Program-made: the position numbers and the translations under genes
Part shown: positions 24,585 through 32,193 of the stretch, one piece after another
Position numbering within the stretch: the stretch's first letter is position 1
Layout of the letters: every line of letters begins with the position of its first letter
NCBI RefSeq assembly: GCF_009915685.1
Contig: NZ_JAABLP010000001.1
Direction: 5' to 3' (one strand)
Origin: Pannonibacter tanglangensis
Lineage (GTDB): Bacteria; Pseudomonadota; Alphaproteobacteria; Rhizobiales; Stappiaceae
Length of the DNA stretch: 64,000 nucleotides
The notes under the pieces: generated by a model
Told to the model about the DNA's origin: nothing
The model's input: only the letters and a program-made list of their open reading frames with translations
Databases searched by the model: none

Positions 24585-26747
24585 ATGACGGAACGGGTCG
24601 AGGCGCATGGCCTCAAGGTCGCACGGGAACTGCATGATTTCGTCAATGACCGGGTGCTGCCCGGAACGGGCGTGTCGGCCGACGCCTTCTGGGGCGGATT
24701 TGCCGCGATCCTCGCTGACCTTGCACCGGTGAACCGGGCGCTGCTGGCCAGGCGCGATGCATTGCAGGCGCAGATCGATGCCTGGCACCGGGCCAATCCG
24801 GGCGCGCCGGACATGACCGCCTACAAGGCCTTCCTGACGGACATCGGCTATCTGGTGCCCGAGGGACCTGACTTTGCCGTCGGAACGGCCAATGTCGACC
24901 CGGAGATCGCCGCCGTCGCCGGGCCGCAGCTCGTCGTGCCGGTGATGAACGCCCGCTACGCGCTCAACGCTGCCAATGCCCGCTGGGGCTCGCTCTATGA
25001 CGCGCTCTACGGCACGGATGCGATGGGCTCCCTGCCGGCCGCCGGCGGCTATGATGCGGCGCGCGGCGCCGAGGTCATCGCCCACGCCCGCAAGGTGCTC
25101 GATGACGCGGCCCCGCTGGCGGCCGGATCCTGGAGCACCGTGACGGGCCTCAGCCTGGCGGGCGGCATGCTGAGCGTGACGACTGACGCGGGCGAAACGG
25201 GACTTGCCGACCCGGCGCAGCTCAAGGGCTACACCGGGGCGCCGGACGCGCCCGCCTCGGTGCTGCTGGTGCGCAACGGGCTGCATCTCGACATCCGGAT
25301 CGACCGCACCCATCCGATCGGCGCCACGGACCCGGCCGGCATTGCCGATGTGGTGCTGGAAGCGGCGCTCTCGACCATCATGGACTGCGAGGATTCGGTC
25401 GCCGCCGTCGACGCCGAGGACAAGGTCGTCGTCTATGGCAACTGGCTCGGCCTGATGAAGGGTGACCTCACCGACACGTTCGAGAAGGGCGGCAAGAGCG
25501 TCACCCGCCGTCTCGCCGGCGACCGCAGCTACACCGGCGCTGACGGCGAAACGCTCACCCTGCATGGCCGCTCGCTCATGCTGGTGCGCAACGTCGGCCA
25601 CCTGATGACCATCGACGCGGTTCTGGACGCCGAGGGCCAAGAGGTGCCGGAGGGCATTCTCGACGGCATGGTGACGGCGGCCATCGCGCTGCATGACATC
25701 GGCGCCAGTGGCCGCCGGGCCAATTCCCGCGCCGGCTCGGTCTACATCGTCAAGCCGAAGATGCACGGGCCGGAGGAAGTCGCCTTCTCCGACCGGCTGT
25801 TTGCCCGCATCGAGGACGTGCTGGGCCTCGCCCGCAACACGCTCAAGATGGGCATCATGGACGAGGAGCGCCGGACGACGGTCAACCTCAAGGAATGCAT
25901 CCGGGCGGCCAAGGACCGGGTGTTCTTCATCAACACCGGCTTCCTCGACCGCACCGGCGACGAGATGCACACCTCGATGGAAGCCGGGCCGATGATCCGC
26001 AAGGGCGACATGAAGGCCGCCACCTGGATTGCCGCCTACGAGGCCAACAATGTGGATGTGGGTCTCGCCTGCGGCCTGCCGGGTCATGCGCAGATCGGCA
26101 AGGGCATGTGGGCGATGCCGGACCTGATGAAGGCGATGATCGAGCAGAAGATCGCCCATCCGATGGCTGGCGCCAACACCGCCTGGGTCCCCTCCCCGAC
26201 GGCCGCGACGCTGCACGCGCTGCATTATCACAAGGTCAGCGTGAAGGCCCGCCAGGGCGAGCTTGCCAGCCGGACGAAGGCAAGGCTGGACGACATCCTG
26301 TCGATCCCGGTGGCCACCCGTCCGAACTGGTCGGCCGCAGACATCCAGGCGGAGCTGGACAACAATGCGCAAGGCATCCTCGGCTATGTGGTGCGCTGGG
26401 TGGATCAGGGCGTCGGCTGCTCCAAGGTGCCGGACATTCACAATGTCGGCCTGATGGAAGACCGGGCGACGCTGCGCATTTCCTCGCAGCACATCGCCAA
26501 CTGGCTGCGCCACGGCGTCTGCAGCGAGGCCCAGGTGATGGAAACGCTGAAGCGCATGGCTGCCGTCGTGGACGCCCAGAACGCCGGCGATCCGCTGTAC
26601 CGGCCGATGGCCGCCGATTTCGACGGCTCCATCGCCTTCAGGGCCGCCTGCGACCTGGTGTTTGAAGGCACCCGCCAGCCGAACGGCTACACCGAACCCG
26701 TCCTCCACGCCCGCCGCCGCGAAGCCAAGGCGCGCGCGCGAGGCTGA
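24585..26747 (+). CDS. glcB: Malate synthase G
   Basis: 720-residue cytosolic enzyme condensing glyoxylate and acetyl-CoA to malate and CoA, the second step of the glyoxylate bypass and of glycolate use. Length is that of isoform G (about 720-730). Seen: VVPVMNARYALNAANARWGSLYDALYG, VLEAALSTIMDCEDSVAAVDAEDKV with magnesium-binding Glu/Asp residues, NSRAGSVYIVKPKMHGPEEVAF, GIMDEERRTTVNLKECI and the C-terminal block with AAVVDAQNAGDPLYRPM. Start supported by GGGAG seven or so bases upstream. It is a single-gene unit with its own hairpin terminator; isocitrate lyase is not in the window. Confidence 0.96.
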   Translation: MTERVEAHGLKVARELHDFVNDRVLPGTGVSADAFWGGFAAILADLAPVNRALLARRDALQAQIDAWHRANPGAPDMTAYKAFLTDIGYLVPEGPDFAVGTANVDPEIAAVAGPQLVVPVMNARYALNAANARWGSLYDALYGTDAMGSLPAAGGYDAARGAEVIAHARKVLDDAAPLAAGSWSTVTGLSLAGGMLSVTTDAGETGLADPAQLKGYTGAPDAPASVLLVRNGLHLDIRIDRTHPIGATDPAGIADVVLEAALSTIMDCEDSVAAVDAEDKVVVYGNWLGLMKGDLTDTFEKGGKSVTRRLAGDRSYTGADGETLTLHGRSLMLVRNVGHLMTIDAVLDAEGQEVPEGILDGMVTAAIALHDIGASGRRANSRAGSVYIVKPKMHGPEEVAFSDRLFARIEDVLGLARNTLKMGIMDEERRTTVNLKECIRAAKDRVFFINTGFLDRTGDEMHTSMEAGPMIRKGDMKAATWIAAYEANNVDVGLACGLPGHAQIGKGMWAMPDLMKAMIEQKIAHPMAGANTAWVPSPTAATLHALHYHKVSVKARQGELASRTKARLDDILSIPVATRPNWSAADIQAELDNNAQGILGYVVRWVDQGVGCSKVPDIHNVGLMEDRATLRISSQHIANWLRHGVCSEAQVMETLKRMAAVVDAQNAGDPLYRPMAADFDGSIAFRAACDLVFEGTRQPNGYTEPVLHARRREAKARARG

Positions 26748-26754
26748 CAACCCG

Positions 26755-26793
26755 GCGAGGGGGGCACGCGCCGGTGCCCTCCTCGCGGTCTTT
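26755..26793 (+). terminator. Hairpin after glcB
   Basis: Imperfect stem GCGAGG..GGCAC with GTGCC..CCTCGC, eight bases after the glcB stop, followed by GGTCTTTCG. The T-run is short. Confidence 0.55.
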
Positions 26794-26807
26794 CGACAGG
26801 AAGGTCC

Positions 26808-28124
26808 ATGGTCCAGTCGCCCGAGACGTCAAAGGGTCCTGAGCGCGTCTATCCGCCGATGGTCCGGCTGCTGGCCCGGTCGTCCGGTGGCCGCCATCTT
26901 GTGCCCGCGACGCGGGACTGGCGCGACGTCGAGCGCTGGCTCCTCGATGAGGCCGGACGAATCCCGACCCTTCATGCCCTGTTCGAGGCATTCTGCTGGC
27001 ATCTGGTTGCCGCCGATGTTCCCTTGCACAGGGCAAGCCTGCATGTCGGGACCCTGCATCCCCAGTTGCTGGGCTTTGCCTGGAACTGGAGTGAAGCCGA
27101 CGGGTTCTGTGACGAGGTCCAGGTCAGCGAGGAGGCCCTGGCGCAGCCGGCGTTCCTGCGCAGCCCCCTGGCTGTCGTCTTCCGGACCGGCGAGGAACTC
27201 GTTCTCGATGCGCGCGATGACGCGACCGTTGCGCAATACGGCATCATGGCCGACCTGCGCCAGGCCGGCTTTACCCAGTATGTCGCCACTCCCCTGGGGG
27301 CCGGCGACTATCACAATGTCGCGACCGTCGCCACACGGCATCCGGACGGGTTCTCGCCCGAACAGCACGAGATCCTGTGCTCGCTGCTGCGCCTCCTTGC
27401 CCTGCATGTCGAGCGGCATATCGCACTGCGGATTTCCCAGAATGTGGTCGCCACCTATCTCGGCGTGGATGCCGGCAAGGCGGTGCTCGACGGCGTCATC
27501 AAGCGCGGCACGGGCAGCCGCATCGAGGCGGTCATCTGGGTCTCGGACCTCCGCGGCTTCACCGATCTGTCCGACCGGCTGGCACCAGACGACATGCTGC
27601 TGATCCTCAACGCGTATTTTTCGGCGTTGGTCGAGGCCATCACGCGGCATGGCGGCGATGTGCTCAAGTTTGTCGGCGATGGCCTGCTGGCGGTCTTTCC
27701 GCTCGAGCGCACCTACGACCAGGCGAATGCCGCCTGCGCAGCCCTTGCCGCAGCGCTGGACGCGGAGAGCGCCGTCGCAGGACTGGGCTTGAGCCCTCCC
27801 GCCGAGTTGTCCCGCATCGACGGCTGGGCACCGCTCCAGTCAGGGATCGGCCTGCATGTCGGGGATGTCTTCTTCGGCAACGTCGGAGCTGCCAACCGGC
27901 TGGACTTCACGGTCATCGGCTCGGCAGTCAACACGGCCAGCCGGGTCGAAGGCCTCACGAAGCCGCTGGCAAGGCCCATCCTCATGACCGCCCCGGTCGC
28001 CGAGGCGGTTGCCGTTGCCGCAGGGACGAGCGCCCGGGCGACCGGGGCGGTCGAAAGCCTCGGCCGCCACAGCCTGCGCGGACTGCCCGAACCGATGGAT
28101 CTGTTTGCCCCGGTCAGACCGTAG
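26808..28124 (+). CDS. Soluble class III adenylate/guanylate cyclase with GAF-like N-terminus
   Basis: 438 residues, no membrane helix. The N-terminal 200 or so residues (ending AVVFRTGEELVLDARDD, TPLGAGDYHNVATVATRHPD, EQHEILCSLLRLLALHVER) look like a GAF-type sensor. The cyclase domain has both metal aspartates (VSDLRGFTDLSDRL and FVGDGLLAVFPL), a lysine just before the second motif (DVLKFVGDG) that suggests purine recognition, and DFTVIGSAVNTASRVE. The usual aspartate of VIGDTVN is replaced by serine here (VIGSAVN). It follows glcB by 60 bases with a hairpin between. Product is probably cAMP; cGMP cannot be excluded. Confidence 0.87.
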   Translation: MVQSPETSKGPERVYPPMVRLLARSSGGRHLVPATRDWRDVERWLLDEAGRIPTLHALFEAFCWHLVAADVPLHRASLHVGTLHPQLLGFAWNWSEADGFCDEVQVSEEALAQPAFLRSPLAVVFRTGEELVLDARDDATVAQYGIMADLRQAGFTQYVATPLGAGDYHNVATVATRHPDGFSPEQHEILCSLLRLLALHVERHIALRISQNVVATYLGVDAGKAVLDGVIKRGTGSRIEAVIWVSDLRGFTDLSDRLAPDDMLLILNAYFSALVEAITRHGGDVLKFVGDGLLAVFPLERTYDQANAACAALAAALDAESAVAGLGLSPPAELSRIDGWAPLQSGIGLHVGDVFFGNVGAANRLDFTVIGSAVNTASRVEGLTKPLARPILMTAPVAEAVAVAAGTSARATGAVESLGRHSLRGLPEPMDLFAPVRP

Positions 28125-28153
28125 GCCCCCTGAAACACACGTGCCCCCCCCCG

Positions 28154-28182
28154 AGGGGCCGGGCCGAAAGGGCCGGCCCCTT
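28154..28182 (+). terminator. Hairpin after the soluble cyclase
   Basis: Nine-bp GC stem AGGGGCCGG / CCGGCCCCT with inner pairs around a GAAA loop, 30 bases after the stop; only two Ts follow. Confidence 0.55.
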
Positions 28183-28312
28183 GCGCTTGCGGCAGGGCCG
28201 GCATCAGATGGCGCGACAAGGAGCTGCAACCGACGGTCGAATGTCGTGAAACCGACATAGTGGTCTAGTTATCTATACATTCGGGTCAATACGCACAGGG
28301 TACGCCTTGAAA

Positions 28313-28329
28313 TGTGCACTCAATGCACA
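28313..28329. promoter_or_regulatory. Inverted repeat TGTGCA-N5-TGCACA upstream of a small gene
   Basis: TGTGCACTCAATGCACA, perfect 6-bp arms with 5-base spacer, within an AT-richer region (28250-28340) some 60 bases before the start of the 43-residue gene. Operator-like; the binding protein is unknown. Confidence 0.45.
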
Positions 28330-28390
28330 TACCTTAGCGGAAAGAAGAACGCGTAAGCGCCCCGACCACCAGATGCAGGAGAACAAGACC

Positions 28391-28522
28391 ATGAACGTCT
28401 ACACTGCCCGCGCGCTGATCATCGATCACCGGCAGGACTACAACCGCGACCGGCTGCCCTGGCTGCCGTCGAGCCTCTACCGCCTGTTTGCCGAGGCCAC
28501 CAAGGGCAAGCGCCCGGCCTGA
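28391..28522 (+). CDS. Very small basic protein, 43 aa
   Basis: ATG 28391 has a good ribosome site (GCAGGAG, nine bases upstream). The product MNVYTARALIIDHRQDYNRD... continues with LPWLPSSLYRLFAEATKGKR. It is soluble, basic and helix-friendly, with no motif I recognise. A well-formed terminator follows 23 bases after the stop and an AT-rich promoter region with an inverted repeat precedes it, so this looks like a complete independent transcription unit rather than chance. Function unknown. Confidence 0.6.
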   Translation: MNVYTARALIIDHRQDYNRDRLPWLPSSLYRLFAEATKGKRPA

Positions 28523-28544
28523 CGCATCCCATGCGGCCCCCCTG

Positions 28545-28570
28545 AAAGCCCCGGTCATTCCGGGGCTTTT
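28545..28570 (+). terminator. Terminator after the 43-residue gene
   Basis: AAAGCCCCGG / CCGGGGCTTTT with a 5-base loop. Because the stem is flanked by As and Ts it can also end the convergent sulP transcript. Confidence 0.9.
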
Positions 28571-28588
28571 GCTTTGTCGCGCTTGACC

Positions 28589-30355
28589 TTAACTGGTGCG
28601 AGCCTGATCCAGCGCAAGACGGGCGGCGCGGACAGCCGTGTCGAGATCAGGGTGGACCTGCACCTCACCGTCCTTCAGGCCATGGGTGGCCAGCGCGCCA
28701 CGGATGGCCGGGCTCGCCCCGGCCAGATGCAGCGTCACGTTCCGGCCCGACGCCTTGCGCAAGGCTCCGATCATCGTCAGCGCGGCGGTGGAATCCATCA
28801 GGGCGACGCCGGAGAAGTCCAGCACCAGAGCCCTGTGCCGGTCGGCGATCCGGTCGAGCACGGCGCCTACGGTCGCGGCCGAGCCGAAGAAGAAGGCACC
28901 CGACAGGCGGTAGACGACCAGATCGGGATCACTGGCAACGCCGGCGGCAAAGGGCGCCTCGCCGCGCAGGTACTGCAGGCCGCTGTCGCTGCCTGACAGG
29001 CGGTCGGCCGCATCCTCGCCGACGAAGGGCTTGTGCTGCTCGACCTGCACCAGACGCGCCATGCGGTCGATGAAGATGGCCCCGCCGAGCGCGACGCCCA
29101 CCAGAATGGCCTCCGTCAGGTCGCGGAACAGGGTCAGGAAGAACGTGGCGCCAAAGACCAGCGTGTCCGCGCGCGAATGGCGCAGGATGGTGCCGATGGC
29201 GTGACGCTCCAGCATGTTCCAGGCCACCACCGCCAGCACGCCGGCGAGTGCTGCCAGCGGAATGTAGCCGGCAAGCGGGGCGGCGACGATGAGGAACAGC
29301 AGCAGGAACACGGCATGCAGCATGCCCGAGACCGGCGACGTCGCACCCGCCCGGACATTGGTGGCCGTGCGGGCGATGGTGCCGGTGACGCAGATGCCGC
29401 CGAACAGGGCCGAGCCGATGTTGGCCACGCCCTGCGCCACCAGTTCGCAGTTCGCCCGATGGCGCCGTCCGGTCATTCCGTCGGCCACCACGGCAGACAG
29501 CAGCGATTCGATGGCCCCCAGCAGGGCGAAGCCGATGGCTTCCGGCAGGACCGCCAGCATCTTCGCAACCGAAACGTCCGGCAGCGCGGGAGCCGGCAGG
29601 CCGGCCGGAATGCCGCCAAACCGCGAGGCGATCGTGTCGACCGGCAAGTCGAGGCCGGCCGTGAGACCGGCAGCAAGCACGACGGCAATCAACAGGCCGG
29701 GCCAATGCGGCCTGTAGCGGCGCAGGAGCAGGATAAGACCAATCGTGCCGGCGGACAGCGCCAGGGTGATGCCGTTGAGGCTTGGCAACGCCGCAGCCAG
29801 AGCCGGCAGCTTCTCCGCCAGCGGCCCCGGCTCCGGACCGGCAAGCGTCAGGCCGAACAGGTCCTTGAGCTGGCTGGACAGGATGATGACGCCGATCCCG
29901 GCCGTGAACCCGACGGTGACCGGATGCGGGATGTACTTGATGTAGGTGCCAAGGCGCAGGCCGCCGATGAGCATCAGGAAGACGCCGGACATGAGCGTCG
30001 CCAGGATCAGCCCCTCCATGCCATGGCGGGCAATGCAGGCGGCGACCAGCACGATGAAGGCGCCCGCCGGCCCGCCGATCTGGTACCGGCTGCCCCCCAG
30101 TGCCGACACGAGGAACCCGCCGACAATGGCGGTCGTCAGCCCCGCGCCCGGCGTCGCGCCGGAGGCGATCGCGATGGCCATCGACAGCGGCAGGGCGACG
30201 ATCGCCACCGTCAGGCCGGCGATGGCATCCGCCCGCAGCCGGGCCGGACCGTAGCCCTCGCGCAAGGTGGTGACGAGTTTCGGGGTGTACAGCTCGGCCA
30301 GGGTCGGTGCTGTCGCGCGCGGTGTCGAGGCCGGCATTCCGGACATGGTGGACAT
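28589..30355 (-). CDS. SulP-family anion transporter with STAS domain
   Basis: 588 residues. N-terminal transporter part with about 12-14 helices (LRADAIAGLTVAIVALPLSMAIAIASG, GPAGAFIVLVAACIARHG, AGIGVIILSSQLKDLFG) and a C-terminal STAS domain from about residue 455 (VVYRLSGAFFFGSAATVGAV, VLDFSGVALMDSTAALTM). It should carry sulfate, bicarbonate or another oxyanion across the inner membrane; the substrate cannot be read. The start at ATG 30355 (MSTMSGMPASTPRATAPTL) is where homology begins; the open frame extends to 30748 only through tandem repeats. An XRE regulator gene lies upstream on the same strand. Confidence 0.9.
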   Translation of the reverse strand: MSTMSGMPASTPRATAPTLAELYTPKLVTTLREGYGPARLRADAIAGLTVAIVALPLSMAIAIASGATPGAGLTTAIVGGFLVSALGGSRYQIGGPAGAFIVLVAACIARHGMEGLILATLMSGVFLMLIGGLRLGTYIKYIPHPVTVGFTAGIGVIILSSQLKDLFGLTLAGPEPGPLAEKLPALAAALPSLNGITLALSAGTIGLILLLRRYRPHWPGLLIAVVLAAGLTAGLDLPVDTIASRFGGIPAGLPAPALPDVSVAKMLAVLPEAIGFALLGAIESLLSAVVADGMTGRRHRANCELVAQGVANIGSALFGGICVTGTIARTATNVRAGATSPVSGMLHAVFLLLFLIVAAPLAGYIPLAALAGVLAVVAWNMLERHAIGTILRHSRADTLVFGATFFLTLFRDLTEAILVGVALGGAIFIDRMARLVQVEQHKPFVGEDAADRLSGSDSGLQYLRGEAPFAAGVASDPDLVVYRLSGAFFFGSAATVGAVLDRIADRHRALVLDFSGVALMDSTAALTMIGALRKASGRNVTLHLAGASPAIRGALATHGLKDGEVQVHPDLDTAVRAARLALDQARTS

Positions 30356-30683
30356 GCTGTCCTTCCTGAACCCGACCTGAGGGGACTTGGCCGGAACTGG
30401 GCTGGGACTGGGCTGGCCCGAACTGGGCTGGCACCGGGCCGGGCAGGCTATGGCCAGTCCATCAGGGGCCAGTCGATCAGGGGCCAATCCATCAGGAGCC
30501 AGTCCATCGGGAGCCAGTCCATCGCGAGCCAGTCCGTCGCCGGCCAGTCCGTCGGGCGACGCCGGGCCGGGCTCTGCCCCAGCGTCGCCGGGCCGGCACG
30601 GGCTGGTCCGCAGCCGCGGCCGGAGGCAAGGGTCAGGGCGCGGCGGTGCCATGCGGACCGCGCCGGCGCACCCGCGGTGATGC
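30356..30683. other. Repeat-rich gap between the XRE gene and sulP
   Basis: No gene. The centre is the 15-bp tandem array at 30452-30556. The part nearest sulP (30356-30450) contains GACTGGGCTGG-like short direct repeats too. The long open frame that crosses it on the minus strand is a by-product of the 15-bp (in-frame) repeat. Confidence 0.6.
30452..30556. repeat. Seven tandem 15-bp repeats (GGCCAGTCCATCAGG family)
   Basis: Seven head-to-tail units start at 30452, 30467, 30482, 30497, 30512, 30527 and 30542. They differ at one to four positions; the constant part is G-C-C-A-R-T-C-N-R-T-C. Located 97-201 bases upstream of the sulP start. Confidence 0.92.
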
Positions 30684-30947
30684 CTAGGTGCCAGAGGCCG
30701 GCGGCTGGCGCAGGCGCACGCCCCGCCCGCCGGCAAGACTGGCCGCATTCTCGCCGATCAGTTCGATCCCGGCCGCGTCCAGCGCCTCGATCACCCGCGT
30801 CAGCGTGTCGATGACCCCGCGCACGGTGCCGTTGCTGGCCTCCATCCGCTGGATCGTCGGCACGGACACGCCGGCAAGGTCGGCCAGCTGTTTCTGGTCG
30901 ATGCCGAGGAGCGCGCGTGCGGCCTTGAGTTGGGCGGAGGTGAGCAT
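30684..30947 (-). CDS. XRE-type helix-turn-helix regulator, 87 aa
   Basis: Small cytosolic repressor-like protein with one Cro/CI-type helix-turn-helix: LTSAQLKAARALLGIDQKQ, then LADLAGVSVPTIQRMEASNG, at about residues 2-42. A short C-terminal part follows with VIEALDAAGIELIGEN, typical of the family that ends in GVRLR. The start at ATG 30947 puts the domain at the N-terminus; TTG 30962 is an alternative. A perfect inverted repeat lies just upstream (30966-30984), as expected for autoregulation. sulP is the next gene downstream on the same strand. Confidence 0.85.
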   Translation of the reverse strand: MLTSAQLKAARALLGIDQKQLADLAGVSVPTIQRMEASNGTVRGVIDTLTRVIEALDAAGIELIGENAASLAGGRGVRLRQPPASGT

Positions 30948-30965
30948 GGCATCCGGCAGCAAGGG

Positions 30966-30984
30966 GTGATGTCCAGAACATCAC
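30966..30984. promoter_or_regulatory. Perfect 7-5-7 palindrome, candidate operator of the XRE gene
   Basis: GTGATGTCCAGAACATCAC: arms GTGATGT and ACATCAC with spacer CCAGA, 18-36 bases upstream of the XRE start codon, in an AT-richer promoter stretch. Confidence 0.65.
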
Positions 30985-31225
30985 TATTGGCTGTCAGGAT
31001 ACAAGACTTCGCGGCCAGAATCCAATGATGCCCGCCTGAGGCATGATCCGTATGAAACCGGATGCCGTCTCCGGCATTCTGGCGGGGCACGTCCGGGTGA
31101 ACCGGTCCGCGCACAAGGGCGCGGCCAGCAGCCGGGCAGAAACCGGCTGCCAGCCAGGAGAGGGGTGTGCCTTGCCCCGGCAGCCGCCCCAGGCACCTGC
31201 AATGGGACGACGCCAGGGGATCAGG

Positions 31226-31483
31226 TCAGAGCACGGCCGAGCAGAGCGCGGTCAGGCCATGCCAGCTTTCGACCGGCGTGAAGAGGCAGCAGGCGTGGAC
31301 CACGGCAAGCGTGGCAAGAACGGCCACCGCCGTGGCCAGCGCCAGACGGATCGACGGATCCTGCGAGATGTCAGCCCAGTTCTCGGCCCAGCTCTCGGCC
31401 CAACTCTCGCCCCATGTCGCGGCAAGCCGTTCATCCCCCTGCCGCCGCAGCGCGGCTGCGGTGCCCATCGTCATGCTCCCCAT
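31226..31483 (-). CDS. Small single-helix membrane protein, 85 aa
   Basis: The start at 31483 has a strong ribosome site (GGAGGAGAGCAGC before ATG). An N-terminal soluble part contains the repeat WGESWAESWAENWAD (about residues 24-38), from a 12-bp DNA repeat. One membrane helix follows (ALATAVAVLATLAVVHACCLF) and a short tail. No family recognised. It is 94 bases beyond the coxG stop on the same strand, so it could be the tail of the cox transcript, but it has no known cox counterpart. A longer frame from 31675 overlaps coxG and is not supported. Confidence 0.5.
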   Translation of the reverse strand: MGSMTMGTAAALRRQGDERLAATWGESWAESWAENWADISQDPSIRLALATAVAVLATLAVVHACCLFTPVESWHGLTALCSAVL

Positions 31484-31577
31484 GCTGCTCTCCTCCAAAG
31501 ATGCGTTGTCACCGTCGACGGGCGTGCGGCGGGCGGGCAGCAGGCCGGCGGTCCGCGCCTGCTGCCCGCGTGCCGGA

Positions 31578-32132
31578 TCAGGTGCCGGCTTCCGCCTCGT
31601 CCTTCTTCTTGCCGAACAGGCCACCGAACCAGCCCTTCTTCTCGCCGCCCGCCTCGGCCGCCTCGCCCTCGGCACCTTCGGCCGGTGCGGCAGGCGCGAC
31701 GATCTCGCCGAAGCTCTTGAAGAACTCGCCGGCCAGTCGCTTGGCGGTGGAATCGATCAGGCGCGCGCCGAGCTGGGCGAGCTTGCCGCCGACATTGGCG
31801 TCGACCTCGTAATGCAGGATGGTGGCGTCCGGTCCGTCTTCCTCGAGCCAGACTTTGGCCCCACCCCGGGCAAAGCCGGCCACGCCGCCGGACCCTTCGC
31901 CGTCGATGCGGTAGCCTTTCGGCGGATCCAGCTCGCTCAAGGTCACCTTGCCGCCGAAGGTCGCCTTCACCGGGCCGACCTTCAGGGTCACCTTGGCTTC
32001 CAGCTCGGTGTCGGAATGCTTGATCAGCTCCTCGCAGCCGGGGATCGCGGCCTTGAGCACGTCCGGATCGTTCAGAGCCTCCCACACCTTCTGACGCGGG
32101 GCTTCAATTCGTTGACTGTCGGCCATCTGCAT
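31578..32132 (-). CDS. coxG: CoxG, SRPBCC-domain CO dehydrogenase accessory protein
   Basis: 184 residues. Residues 1-145 are the CoxG/SRPBCC fold (MADSQRIEAPRQKVWEALND, then AAIPGCEELIKHSD, GPVKATFGGKVTLSELDPP, YEVDANVGGKLAQLGARLID). A Glu/Ala-rich linker follows and a short Trp/Phe/Lys tail, KKGWFGGLFGKKKDEAEAG, of the kind that holds CoxG to the membrane. CoxG is known to tie CO dehydrogenase to the membrane and the quinone pool. Start at 32132 with GAGGGAAA upstream. Last of the coxMSLDEFG series; 62 bases after coxF. Confidence 0.92.
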   Translation of the reverse strand: MQMADSQRIEAPRQKVWEALNDPDVLKAAIPGCEELIKHSDTELEAKVTLKVGPVKATFGGKVTLSELDPPKGYRIDGEGSGGVAGFARGGAKVWLEEDGPDATILHYEVDANVGGKLAQLGARLIDSTAKRLAGEFFKSFGEIVAPAAPAEGAEGEAAEAGGEKKGWFGGLFGKKKDEAEAGT

Positions 32133-32193
32133 GACGTGATTTTCCCTCTTCTGGATCCGGCCCTGTCTGGCTTCCGTTTGACCGGTCGGCGGG

